Source: Methanoculleus oceani (GTDB lineage Archaea; Halobacteriota; Methanomicrobia; Methanomicrobiales; Methanoculleaceae). From it: a DNA stretch of 64,000 nt. The position numbers were made by a program, and so were the translations under genes. The notes under the pieces are model-generated. The model saw only the letters and a program-made list of their open reading frames with translations, ran no database searches and was not told the origin of the DNA. The first letter of the stretch is position 1. Every line of letters starts with the position of its first letter. The stretch lies in the NCBI RefSeq assembly GCF_023702065.1, contig NZ_QFDM01000001.1, positions 310,001 through 374,000 of the forward strand. Reading direction: 5' to 3'. Positions 15,791 to 24,216 of the stretch are shown here, one piece after another.

Positions 15791-16351
15791 ATGCGGGAAG
15801 TCAGGGTTACCAGGACGGAGCGGGACGGGGCGGTGGAGATCGGGTTCCGGTTCAAATCGAGCGATCAACTCCTCGACCCGGACGACCCGTCCCCCCTCCC
15901 CGCCCGGGAACTCACGGAGTTTGCCGAAGAATACATCGCCAGTTATCTCGACGGGTGCAACCTCAAAGAGATCGCCGGCATCACCGTAGGTCTCCCGGGG
16001 GAGTCGCTCTCGCCGGAGAAGGCCGCGCTCCTCCCGGAAACGATCCGGCGGCACTTCTCGTTCCGGATAGCCGACCTCGACGACGACAGAAGGGTCTCCC
16101 GCAGGGAGGGCAGGATCAGTCTCGCCCTGGCCATCCTCAACGCGGCGATCGCCGTGCTGTTCATCGGAGTCATTGCCGGGCGCCTCGACGGCCCCACCGC
16201 GATCCTGCTCACCGGCCTCGTCACCATCTTAAACTGGGTGACGGTCTGGGACACCTACGAATACTTCGTCTATGACTACCGGCGCGAGGTGCGGAAGCGC
16301 CGGATCTACGAAAAACTCGCGGACATCGATATCCGGGTCGAGGCATGGTGA
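15791..16351 (+). CDS. two-TM membrane protein of unknown function
   Basis: I do not recognise this 186-residue protein. It has a soluble N-terminal half (RTERDGAVEIGFRF..., about residues 1-105), two hydrophobic helices near 115-155 (ISLALAILNAAIAVLFIGVI and GPTAILLTGLVTILNWVTVW) and a short charged tail (YDYRREVRKRRIYEKL). The ATG at 15791 has GGGGTGG just upstream; a GTG at 15761 would add ten residues. It lies between DUF1269 and a SpoIIAA-like protein on the same strand, with 71 bp to the latter. The layout suggests a membrane-tethered cytoplasmic domain. Function is open. Confidence 0.72.
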   Translation: MREVRVTRTERDGAVEIGFRFKSSDQLLDPDDPSPLPARELTEFAEEYIASYLDGCNLKEIAGITVGLPGESLSPEKAALLPETIRRHFSFRIADLDDDRRVSRREGRISLALAILNAAIAVLFIGVIAGRLDGPTAILLTGLVTILNWVTVWDTYEYFVYDYRREVRKRRIYEKLADIDIRVEAW

Positions 16352-16422
16352 CGCAGGAGAACCGACCCGGGGACGGGTGACGGCCGGAACCTTTTTCTGA
16401 TTCACCCCGGAGAGGGGGCGCC

Positions 16423-16824
16423 ATGCTTGAACAGATGAAGACGGGTGCAGGAGACGTCGTCGGGTTCCGGTTCGACGGCGAGATGACGGCCAAAGACTAC
16501 GACGGGACGCTGATCCCGGCGCTCGAGGCGGTGGAGAAGGGCCACCCGATCCTCCGGATACTCTTTCATATCGTGAACTTCCACGGCTGGAAGCCGCATG
16601 GGCACTGGGAGACCCTCAAGGACTGGCCGGGGATGGAGAAGGTCGACCGGATCGCGATCGTCGGCGGGGAGAAGTGGGAAGAGTGGATGAACCACCTGCC
16701 CGGACTCTTTGTGGGCTTTTTCGGCATCGACGTGCGGTATTTCACCGAAGGCCACCTGGACGCCGCACTCGACTGGCTGCGGAAGCCGATAGCCGCAAAA
16801 GAGGCCGCTGTCGAGGTGGAGTGA
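16423..16824 (+). CDS. SpoIIAA-like protein (first copy)
   Basis: A 133-residue protein of the SpoIIAA-like family (PF11964), a STAS-related fold without the usual phosphorylated SSSG motif. It shows the family's FRFDGEMTAKDYDGTLIPALE start and a central KVDRIAIVGGEKWEEWMNHLPGLFVGF block; the VGG and the aromatic cluster are typical. A clear paralogue lies at 19352-19744, more than half identical by eye. Members may bind lipids or partner proteins, but the role is unknown. It is followed by a PHP-domain gene and then by a cardiolipin synthase, which may hint at membrane lipid physiology. Confidence 0.85.
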   Translation: MLEQMKTGAGDVVGFRFDGEMTAKDYDGTLIPALEAVEKGHPILRILFHIVNFHGWKPHGHWETLKDWPGMEKVDRIAIVGGEKWEEWMNHLPGLFVGFFGIDVRYFTEGHLDAALDWLRKPIAAKEAAVEVE

Positions 16825-16916
16825 CACAACCAGGGCGCAAAAGCCGCCTCCCTGAAGAACAGGCAATCTTTTTTCACCCCGGGCAACCTACCGGTGATCA
16901 GACAGACAGCGATCCC

Positions 16917-17783
16917 ATGCACTATTATAAGGATATCATATTCGAAAAACCCCTGCCGGAAGAGATCCGGCGGCTCGATCTGCTCCCGGCGGACCTCCAC
17001 TTCCACACCCGGCACTCCGACTCGGCCACCCGTGTGCGGGACGCGCTGAAACTCGCGGCCCGCCGGAGAGTCGGGCTTGCGATCACCGACCACAATCAGG
17101 TCGGCGGCGTGGCCGATGCAGAGCGGCAGGGGATCCGGATTCCCCTCATCCCCGGGATCGAGGTCAGCGCCAACGACGGCCCGCACATCCTCCTCTACTT
17201 CTACTCGGCCTCCGACCTTCTGGACTTCTACCGGCGTCACGTCGAGAAGAACCGGAGAAACGGCCCGTTCACCGCAATACGTCTCGATACCCCCGAGATC
17301 CTCGATCGCCGGGAGGGGTACGCCTGCATCGCCGCCGAGGCGCACCCCTGCGGCTACGCTTTCCTGAACCGCGGGGTCGAGCGGTGTGTCGCCGGCGCGT
17401 GCATCGGCGAAGAAATCTTCTCCCGCCTCGACGCGCTCGAGGTGATCTGCGGGGGGATGGCCCGGTCACATAACCTGAAGGCGGCCGGGCTCGCCGTCGC
17501 CCATGGTCTCGGGCGGACCGGCGGAACCGACGGCCACCTCCTCCACGAACTCGGCGGGGTCGTCACCTGTGCCGAGGCCGATACCGTGGAAGAGTTCCTG
17601 GATGCCGTCCGGGCGAGAAAAACCGTCATCATCGGCCGCGAACGACCGCTCGTCGAGAAGGCGGTGATGGGGACCGCGGTCCTCCCGCACCACCTCCCCT
17701 ATACCGTCCCCATCCTCCAGGCCCGCTGGGAACAGAGCCTCCCCCGGATCAGGAAGTTCGTCCAGGGCCGGCTGAACCGGTGA
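16917..17783 (+). CDS. PHP-domain phosphoesterase
   Basis: A 288-residue metal-dependent PHP protein. Metal-binding motifs are visible: DLHFHTRHSD near residues 25-34, ITDHNQ near 59-64, an E in GIEVSAND, AEAHPCGY near 142-149 and GGTDGHLLHE near 202-211. PHP enzymes cleave phosphoesters such as histidinol phosphate, nucleotides or nucleic acid ends; substrate is unknown here. The ATG at 16917 fits the family's length; frames further upstream run into the SpoIIAA-like gene. It converges with the cardiolipin synthase gene, the stops being 6 bp apart. Confidence 0.87.
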   Translation: MHYYKDIIFEKPLPEEIRRLDLLPADLHFHTRHSDSATRVRDALKLAARRRVGLAITDHNQVGGVADAERQGIRIPLIPGIEVSANDGPHILLYFYSASDLLDFYRRHVEKNRRNGPFTAIRLDTPEILDRREGYACIAAEAHPCGYAFLNRGVERCVAGACIGEEIFSRLDALEVICGGMARSHNLKAAGLAVAHGLGRTGGTDGHLLHELGGVVTCAEADTVEEFLDAVRARKTVIIGRERPLVEKAVMGTAVLPHHLPYTVPILQARWEQSLPRIRKFVQGRLNR

Positions 17784-17789
17784 GGGCCC

Positions 17790-19223
17790 TCACCCGAGCG
17801 GCGAGAAGAGACGGGAGACCGACTCCTTCACCCGGACACCGAGGGACCGTGCCCGGTAGTCCTCCGGCGTGATCTCGGTGGAGACGGCAAGATCCTCCTC
17901 GAACGCCCGCATAAGATCGGCCCCGACGGCCGCATCGTAGAAGAAGGCGTTCGCCTCGAAGTTCAGCCGGAAACTCCGGACGTCCCAGTTCGCACTCCCG
18001 ACCGAGCCCGCCTTTCTGTCGACGACGATCGTCTTTGCGTGGAGAAACCCGTCGTCGTAGGTATAGGCCCGCACCCCGGCATCGAGCAGGTCGCCGATGA
18101 ACGAGAGGGTCGCCCAGTAGACGAACGGGTGGTCGGGCTTGCAGGGGATCATGATCCGGACGTCGACACCGGAGAGTGCCGCGAGCCGCAGGGCGTCGGT
18201 GACGCTCTCGTCCGGTATGAAGTAGGGTGTCTGGATGCAGACCGACTCCCGGGCGGAGTTGATCAGTTTGAGGTAACCCTCCTTTATCGGGTTCCACCGG
18301 GTATCCGGGCCGCCGGAGACGATCTGGATCGGCGTCGTGCCGGGCGAGCCCCCGCCGGAGAAGTAGCGGGTCTCGAGGTCCGCGTTCTCGCCGGTCACGT
18401 AATGCCAGTCGAGGAAGAACCGGAGCTGGAGCATCCGGACGGCATCCCCCGTGATCCGGACGGCGGTGTCGCGCCAGCGGCCGAGCGGCCCCTCCCCCAG
18501 GTAATCGTTTCCGATGTTGAACCCGCCGATGAACCCCACGACCCCGTCGATGACGGCGATCTTTCGGTGGTTGCGGTAGTTGACCCGGTAAAACGAGGGG
18601 AAGAAGACCCCGATCTTCCCTCCGGCGTCCGCCAGTTCGGAGAACGCCGCTCGCGACCCGCCTCCGGGCCGGGATCCCATGGCGTCGAAGAGGAGCCGGA
18701 CTTCGACGCCCTCCCGCGCCTTCTCTGCGAGGGCGTGGATGACCGCCCGCCCTAGGTCGTCGTCGTTGACGACGAAGTACTCCAGGTGGATGTGGCGGTG
18801 TGCGCCCCGGATCGCGGCAAAGAGTGCGTCGAACTTATCCTCGCCCCGGGTGTAGATAACGACCCGGTTCCCCTCAGTCAGGCACGCCCGGTTGTTCTGG
18901 AGGAGGAGGAAGATCGTGTCGCGGAACTCCTCCGCCTCCGGGGTGGTAAACCGGTGGTGGTTGCCGGCGAGCGCCCGGTGCTGCTTCTCGAAGATCCCCT
19001 GGAGATAAGAACGGTCCTCCTGCTCCTTGATGACGAACATCTTCTGCCGGGTATAATTCTGCCCGAAGAGCAGGTAGAGCACAAAACCGACGGGAGGCAG
19101 GAGGAAGAGGACCATCAGCCAGGCCGTCGTGGCCGTCGGGTTTCTCCGCTCGAAAAAGACGATGGTGACGGCGAATACGACGTTGAGGGCAAGGATGAAT
19201 CCTATTGAGAGTTCCAATTCCAT
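17790..19223 (-). CDS. cardiolipin synthase-type phospholipase D family enzyme
   Basis: A 477-residue membrane enzyme. Two N-terminal helices (MELELSIGFILALNVVFAVT and TAWLMVLFLLPPVGFVLYLLFG) precede two PLD domains with intact HKD motifs: YRNHRKIAVID...GGFNIGNDYLG and FLHAKTIVVD...GSANWDVRSF. This order is that of bacterial Cls. In archaea such enzymes make glycerol-linked dimeric (cardiolipin-like) ether lipids by transphosphatidylation. The ATG at 19223 starts directly at the first helix; the upstream 42 codons overlap the divergent promoter. It is divergent from a SpoIIAA-like gene and convergent with the PHP gene. Confidence 0.92.
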   Translation of the reverse strand: MELELSIGFILALNVVFAVTIVFFERRNPTATTAWLMVLFLLPPVGFVLYLLFGQNYTRQKMFVIKEQEDRSYLQGIFEKQHRALAGNHHRFTTPEAEEFRDTIFLLLQNNRACLTEGNRVVIYTRGEDKFDALFAAIRGAHRHIHLEYFVVNDDDLGRAVIHALAEKAREGVEVRLLFDAMGSRPGGGSRAAFSELADAGGKIGVFFPSFYRVNYRNHRKIAVIDGVVGFIGGFNIGNDYLGEGPLGRWRDTAVRITGDAVRMLQLRFFLDWHYVTGENADLETRYFSGGGSPGTTPIQIVSGGPDTRWNPIKEGYLKLINSARESVCIQTPYFIPDESVTDALRLAALSGVDVRIMIPCKPDHPFVYWATLSFIGDLLDAGVRAYTYDDGFLHAKTIVVDRKAGSVGSANWDVRSFRLNFEANAFFYDAAVGADLMRAFEEDLAVSTEITPEDYRARSLGVRVKESVSRLFSPLG

Positions 19224-19271
19224 TCTCGCAATCCCCTGCCGGAACGGGGCATCGCCATCTATCACCGCACA

Positions 19272-19283
19272 GGAGTATATACG
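19272..19283. promoter_or_regulatory. TATA-like element between cls and the SpoIIAA-like gene
   Basis: GAGTATATACGT sits in the 128-bp divergent region and could serve either strand. It lies about 50 bp from the cls start and about 75 bp from the other. Confidence 0.4.
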
Positions 19284-19351
19284 TGTACCCACCGGCGCAT
19301 CACCGCCGACCAGCCATACCTTTTTTTCTTTGGAGGGCCATAGGAGCACCC

Positions 19352-19744
19352 ATGCTTGACCGGATGAAGGAAAGTTCAGGGAGTGTTCTCGGGTTCCGGT
19401 TCGACGGGAAGTTGAGCGAGAGCGATTATGCCACCGTCCTGATCCCGGAACTCGAACGAGCGATGAAAGATCACCAGAACGTCCGGATCCTCTTAAAGAT
19501 CGAAGGCTTCCGCAGCTGGAGACCCGGCGAGGCCTGGGAAGCCTTCAAGCAGTGGCCGGGAATGGAGAGGGTCGACCGGATCGCCGTCGTCGGCGGAGAG
19601 CGGTGGCGGGAATGGATGAACCACCTGCCGGGGCTCTTTGTCGGGTTCTCCGGGGTCGACGTTCGCTACTTCCCGGAGAACCGTCTCCGGGACGCCTGGG
19701 GCTGGCTCCGGGAAGGGCTCGTGGTCCTCCCGGTCCCGGAATGA
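19352..19744 (+). CDS. SpoIIAA-like protein (second copy)
   Basis: A 130-residue paralogue of the protein at 16423. Both begin ML..MK, carry GFRFDG, then a WPGME(R/K)VDRIA(I/V)VGGE block and EWMNHLPGLFVGF. The ATG at 19352 follows AGGAG and an A/T stretch, matching the other copy's start; an upstream in-frame ATG at 19205 would overlap the divergent gene. It differs mainly in the C-terminal tail. Because it is divergent from cardiolipin synthase and its sibling lies beside the same gene cluster, the pair may act at the membrane, but this is inference from position only. Confidence 0.85.
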   Translation: MLDRMKESSGSVLGFRFDGKLSESDYATVLIPELERAMKDHQNVRILLKIEGFRSWRPGEAWEAFKQWPGMERVDRIAVVGGERWREWMNHLPGLFVGFSGVDVRYFPENRLRDAWGWLREGLVVLPVPE

Positions 19745-20028
19745 AGTTCCGGGTAGTCGCCGGCCCGGACCCTTCCTGCGATGCCGGAGAGGGTGCCGCC
19801 GCCGTCTTCCTTCTCGAGCACCTCCGGGCGAAGAACCTGAGGGCTGCCAGGGGGAGCGATCAAGGGGAGAACGCCGGAAGCGCCGGCCGGAAGGAGGGGA
19901 CACGTCACCGAGAACAGCCTGCCGCTGCGCAATCGGCCTGCGGAACTCCTTTCCGGGGAGCTGCAGTGCGTTTATGTGGACCGGGTGCCACACTTCAGCG
20001 CCCATAGGAACCAGGTGGAGGAACCTTC

Positions 20029-20715
20029 ATGCGCATTGGACGTCGCACGGGCCTGATCATAGTCATATTGCTGATCGGCGCCATCACCGCCCTCAACGCC
20101 CTCGACCTGGCGGGGGGCGGATCGGGAGTGACGGAGCTTGCACCTGCGGAGGTGCGGGAGTACCGGGGTGAGCAGCTCTCCTCGATTACGGATTTTCGTG
20201 AGAACTCGATCCGTGGCCCGCAGTATGTGAATGCGAGCACCTACACTCTCACCATCGACGGACTGGTGGAGAGCAGAAAGGGATACTCCTACGATGCGCT
20301 CATGGAGCGGTTCCCTCACTACCGCAAGGTTGTTACCCTCTACTGCGTGGAAGGCTGGGACGTCACCATCCTCTGGGAGGGGATGAAAGTAGAGGATCTC
20401 CTGCAGGAGGCGGGAGTGGAGCCGGGGGCAGATACGGTCATCTTCTACGCGGAGGACGGCTACTCCTCATCACTTCCCCTTGCCTACATCGAGGACCGGG
20501 ACATCCTGCTGGCCTATGCCATGAACAACGTCACCCTCCCGGCGGAGCGGGGATTCCCCTTCCAGCTGGTGGCCGAAGACCGCTGGGGCTATAAGTGGGT
20601 GAAGTGGGTGACCCGGATCGAAGTATCCGACGATGAGAACTACCGCGGCTACTGGGAGAGCCGGGGGTATTCGAACAACGGGAGCATAGACCGATCCTTC
20701 TTCGATCGGGGATAG
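20029..20715 (+). CDS. membrane-anchored molybdopterin oxidoreductase (sulfite-oxidase fold)
   Basis: A 228-residue protein with an N-terminal signal or anchor helix (LIIVILLIGAITALNALDL) and one oxidoreductase molybdopterin-binding domain (PF00174). The family cysteine that ligates molybdenum is at about residue 105 in VTLYCVEGWDVTILWEG; GYSSSLPLAYI and GFPFQLVAEDRWGYKWVKW follow as in MsrP/YedY. It lacks the C-terminal dimerisation domain of sulfite oxidase. It should act outside the membrane. GGAGGAA precedes the ATG. Twelve bp downstream is a 75-residue membrane protein with two histidines placed as in cytochrome b, a likely partner, as in MsrPQ. The substrate is unknown. Confidence 0.85.
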   Translation: MRIGRRTGLIIVILLIGAITALNALDLAGGGSGVTELAPAEVREYRGEQLSSITDFRENSIRGPQYVNASTYTLTIDGLVESRKGYSYDALMERFPHYRKVVTLYCVEGWDVTILWEGMKVEDLLQEAGVEPGADTVIFYAEDGYSSSLPLAYIEDRDILLAYAMNNVTLPAERGFPFQLVAEDRWGYKWVKWVTRIEVSDDENYRGYWESRGYSNNGSIDRSFFDRG

Positions 20716-20727
20716 GAAGGGGCAAGG

Positions 20728-20955
20728 ATGGTGCGGTTCACGTATCGGAAACTGGTCTCCTGGACCCTCCTCGCATTGACGCTCCTCTTCCTGATCAGCG
20801 GCTTCGGGATCACGGAACCATGGCTGGTGCGGCCCCTGACGTTCGGGCTTCTCGATAAGGCGCTCTCCCAGCAGATCCACTTCCTTCTCTGGGGCCCGTT
20901 CCTGATCGTGCTGGTGCTGCACATATACTACTCCTGCGGCATCTTCAGGAAATAA
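20728..20955 (+). CDS. small two-TM protein, possible heme-binding partner
   Basis: A 75-residue protein with two predicted helices (about residues 9-28 and 51-70). The second carries His51 and His65, fourteen residues apart, the spacing of the heme-ligating pair within one helix of cytochrome b of the bc1 complex. It lies 12 bp behind the molybdopterin oxidoreductase and probably forms its membrane partner. If it binds heme, a homodimer would be needed to supply both axial ligands. I do not recognise a named family; it is much smaller than MsrQ. It could also be a plain anchor. Confidence 0.7.
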   Translation: MVRFTYRKLVSWTLLALTLLFLISGFGITEPWLVRPLTFGLLDKALSQQIHFLLWGPFLIVLVLHIYYSCGIFRK

Positions 20956-21025
20956 TCCTTAGTAAGGCTATTCGCGGCAAAGAGGACGAATACGTAAATA
21001 AACAGCAAGACCCGGAGATGATGAA

Positions 21026-22120
21026 ATGGACAACCCCTCTAACGACGATCGTATCTGCAAGAGGGAGGGGACCGTGCCCGCTCCGTCCCGCCTCGCATCC
21101 CTCACCCGGGTTGTCATCATCACTGCCGTCATCGTCACCGGCATGCACCTCGGCGCCGCGATTGTGAGCCCGGTGCTCGTCGGGTTCATCCTGGCGGTCA
21201 TTGTCACGCCGACGGTGCATCGCCTGGAAGAGCGCGGGCTGCCCCGGGTGGCAGGGGTGCTGGCGATGGTCGGGGCGATTGCCGGTGTTGTCCTGCTGCT
21301 CGTCGCACTCCTGAGCCTGTCGCTTGTCGAGCTCGACAGCGCGCTCCCCGCCTACCAGGACCTTCTGCGAGCGCAGCTTGTGGGGCTGCAGTCGTGGTTT
21401 GCAGACCTGGGAATTCCGGTATCGGTACAACCGCCCGAATCACCGAACGGCTCCATGCTTATCCCGCCGCTCTGGGAGATTCTCGCCGAACTCTCTATCC
21501 TGGCCATCGATTTCCTGGTCATCCTGATCGTAACCGTCCTCATGCTCCTGGAGGTAGCCTCTTTCCGGGGGAAACTCGTGCGAAGCCTGGGATCCGACAC
21601 CATGGCGGAACTCAACCGTTCCGCGAGCGACCTGGTTGCATATGCGTCCTTCCGCACCAAAAGCGGGCTTGCGACCGGTATCGCTGTCGCGATTCTCCTG
21701 CTGCTCCTCGGGATCGACGCCCCGGTGCTCTGGGCGGTCCTGATTGTCGTGCTCGGCTACATCCCCTACTTCGGGCTGCCTATCGCATCGGTGCCCCCTA
21801 TCGGGCTTGCCGGGCTCCAGCACGGCCTCCCGGGGGCACTTGCCGTTGCGGTCGGCATCTCTATCATCGACTTTCTCGCCCGCCGCTTCCTCCTGCCGTA
21901 CCCTGCCGAGCGGGCGCTCCGAATCTCCCCGCTGGTTATCATCCTCTCGGTCCTCGCCTGGACGCTGGTGCTCGGCGTCCCGGGACTGTTTCTGGCAGCT
22001 CCGCTGACTCTGCTTGTAAAGGCGGTGCTGTCGAGTTCGGAAGAGACACGGTGGATGGCAATACTGATGGAGCCGTCCGGGGATGCTGGGGGTCCTGGAA
22101 AACTCTCCACGGAGCGATAG
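21026..22120 (+). CDS. AI-2E family transporter (second copy)
   Basis: A 364-residue member of the same permease family as 14044-15066. Hydrophobic helices begin near residue 27; the conserved central block reads FRTKSGLATGIAVAILLLLLGIDAPVLWAVLIVVLGYIPYFGLPI and the C terminus APLTLLVKAVLSSSEETRW. It is diverged in the extracytoplasmic loop (about 105-140) from the first copy, so the two probably have different substrates. The ATG at 21026 follows an A/T-rich stretch (near 20993) that may hold the promoter; GGAGATGA precedes the start. It is probably transcribed separately from the oxidoreductase pair. Confidence 0.87.
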   Translation: MDNPSNDDRICKREGTVPAPSRLASLTRVVIITAVIVTGMHLGAAIVSPVLVGFILAVIVTPTVHRLEERGLPRVAGVLAMVGAIAGVVLLLVALLSLSLVELDSALPAYQDLLRAQLVGLQSWFADLGIPVSVQPPESPNGSMLIPPLWEILAELSILAIDFLVILIVTVLMLLEVASFRGKLVRSLGSDTMAELNRSASDLVAYASFRTKSGLATGIAVAILLLLLGIDAPVLWAVLIVVLGYIPYFGLPIASVPPIGLAGLQHGLPGALAVAVGISIIDFLARRFLLPYPAERALRISPLVIILSVLAWTLVLGVPGLFLAAPLTLLVKAVLSSSEETRWMAILMEPSGDAGGPGKLSTER

Positions 22121-22249
22121 GCCGCACGCCCCCAAAATGTAATATATCGGCAATAATAATGCAATTCGCCGAAACCTGCGATCGAACCCAAAAAAATATC
22201 CAATAAACGCCGTCTGAGAGGTGATTGGACTGTTGATGGAGCGGACCTG

Positions 22250-24163
22250 ATGCGTGCCGGGACCGGTTGGCCGGTGCGGGAACCAAGAAGCCGGAACGGT
22301 CGAACCCGTGCAGCAGGGAGAGCACTCTTCCTGGCTCTCCTGCTCGGGGTACTGGTGGGCACGGGAGCCGCTCAGATGCAGGAGAATGCCAGTGTCCAGG
22401 AGCTGGACGGGAGAATAGAACCAGGTCAGGCTATCATTTACGATCTCCCCGGCCTGCAGGCGGGAGAAACCCTGTACGCCTATGCGGAGGGAGCTTCAGG
22501 AAACCTTGACCCGTTCCTCGCCGTAACGAACCCTGAGCTCAACACGAGCCGGGTGCGTAACGAATTCGCAAGCGAGGTGAACAGTTCGCTTGCAGCGGGG
22601 CAGGACCCGCTCAGGGTGATCCCGGAGATTGCCGGCCGGTACTTCCTCGCCTGGAACGACGATACGAACGGCACCTACGACTCCGCCCTGCAGCACCGCA
22701 TTCCCGCCGACGGCGACTATCTCCTGATCGTGATCGGCTCTCCGGCAAAACCCCAGCAGACCTTCGGAGACTATCGCCTCCTGGTCGGGATCGACGCCCC
22801 GCAGGTGCTGACCGGCCAGGCCGAACCGACAGGGGCCACCATCGCGATCTTGAATGCCTCGGCTTCGAAGATGCGTGTCGGCGTCCAGGAGGTGACGGGG
22901 AACCTCTCCGCCAACACATCATCGACCTTCTACACCTTGAGCCCGGTAGAGACGAACGACACGTTCTACGCCTTCATCGAAGCGACCTCCGGGGACCTGA
23001 TCCCGGCGATGATCCTGCGGGACTACGGCGGCAAACCTCTCGCAGTGGTGGCTCCTGCAACGGGGGGGACCAGCGCCACGCTCCAGTACACCTTCGGCGG
23101 CGCCAGCAGCAACAACCGGCTGGAGGTGCTCTCAAGCCCGCTGAACGGGGCCAACACGACGGGAGACTTCCGCCTGCTGACCGGCCTGAACGCCCCCGGC
23201 GTGCTCGCGGGCAACGAACCGCCCGGAGGCCCCCCCGTCCTGCAGGAGCCCATCAGGGTTAAAGTCGGCGTCGAACTGGACCAGATCACCGGCGTGGACC
23301 AGGTCAGCGAGAACTTCGCTGCGGTGGCCAACATCTGGATGGAGTGGACAGACCCCGCCCTGGCATTCAGCCCGGACGAATGCGGCTGCCGGGTCAAGAT
23401 CTACCGGAGCATCGACGATTTCGTCACGGCCGAGGGGTCACGGTGGCCGGAGTTCACGCTTATCAACCAGCAGGCGCAGCGCTGGACGCAGAACCAGCTC
23501 ATCCTGGTGCAGCCCGACGGCACCGCCACCTACTTCGAGCGTTTCTGGACAACCCTTCAGGCGCCGGACTTCAACTTTCGGGCCTACCCGTTCGATACCC
23601 AGGACTTCTACATCCGCATCGACTCGCTCTACCCTGAAGGGCTGTATGTCTATGAGCCATGGCCGGAGAAGACCGTCGTAGGCACCCAGCTCGGGGAGGA
23701 GGAGTGGTACATCACCTCGAGCGACACCAACATCAGCACGGTTCAGATCACGACCGAAAACTCCCGCTACTCCTTCCACTTTGCGGCTGCCCGTCACCTG
23801 ACCTTTTACATCCTCCGCATCCTGCTGCCCATCCTGATCATCATCATCCTGACCTACATCACGTTCCTCCTCAAGGACTACGGCAAGCGGGCCGAAATAG
23901 CCAGCGCCAATCTGCTCCTCTTCATCGCGTTCAACTTCACCATCGCCGGCGACCTGCCGCACCTCGGCTACCTGACCTTCCTTGACGCCATTCTGGTCGC
24001 CACCTTCGTCATCACCGGTGCAATCGTCGCCTACAACCTCTACCTGAGATGGCTGGCGACGGAGGCGCAGAAAGAGATCGCCGAGCGTATCGACCGGGTG
24101 ATGGTCTGGTTCTACCCGGCGGCGTACATCGCTGCGCTCATTCTTGCCTTGCTGCTCTTCTGA
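22250..24163 (+). CDS. pentameric ligand-gated ion channel with two extra N-terminal domains
   Basis: A 637-residue prokaryotic Cys-loop-type channel. After a signal helix (about residues 24-42) come two beta-sandwich domains (about 45-180 and 185-325), the second ending DFRLLTGLNAPGV like the first (DYRLLVGIDAPQV), so they look duplicated. The ligand-binding domain follows (about 335-520): RVKVGVELDQITGVDQVSENF, an ANIWMEWTDPALAF strand and the family's Pro-loop as YPFDTQDFYIRID, without the eukaryotic cysteines. Four helices close the protein: TM1 with the conserved Pro (RILLPILIIIIL), TM2, TM3 and a C-terminal TM4. The architecture matches DeCLIC, a bacterial channel with two N-terminal domains. 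Ion and ligand are unknown. It is a single gene with its own leader. Confidence 0.88.
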   Translation: MRAGTGWPVREPRSRNGRTRAAGRALFLALLLGVLVGTGAAQMQENASVQELDGRIEPGQAIIYDLPGLQAGETLYAYAEGASGNLDPFLAVTNPELNTSRVRNEFASEVNSSLAAGQDPLRVIPEIAGRYFLAWNDDTNGTYDSALQHRIPADGDYLLIVIGSPAKPQQTFGDYRLLVGIDAPQVLTGQAEPTGATIAILNASASKMRVGVQEVTGNLSANTSSTFYTLSPVETNDTFYAFIEATSGDLIPAMILRDYGGKPLAVVAPATGGTSATLQYTFGGASSNNRLEVLSSPLNGANTTGDFRLLTGLNAPGVLAGNEPPGGPPVLQEPIRVKVGVELDQITGVDQVSENFAAVANIWMEWTDPALAFSPDECGCRVKIYRSIDDFVTAEGSRWPEFTLINQQAQRWTQNQLILVQPDGTATYFERFWTTLQAPDFNFRAYPFDTQDFYIRIDSLYPEGLYVYEPWPEKTVVGTQLGEEEWYITSSDTNISTVQITTENSRYSFHFAAARHLTFYILRILLPILIIIILTYITFLLKDYGKRAEIASANLLLFIAFNFTIAGDLPHLGYLTFLDAILVATFVITGAIVAYNLYLRWLATEAQKEIAERIDRVMVWFYPAAYIAALILALLLF

Positions 24164-24185
24164 GCACTGCGCCGCTGCCGCACGC

Positions 24186-24194
24186 ATATTTATG
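24186..24194 (+). promoter_or_regulatory. TATA box, leaderless start of the methyltransferase
   Basis: ATATTTATG lies about 27 bp before the ATG at 24217, the spacing expected if transcription starts at or next to the start codon. Confidence 0.45.
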
Positions 24195-24216
24195 TATCGA
24201 CGGCCAATGCACTGGC

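Noticed and set aside
19741-20007. An ATG overlapping the second SpoIIAA-like stop, 88 codons
   Set aside because: The first 35 residues look passable, but the rest is low complexity with no promoter, and no family match is apparent.
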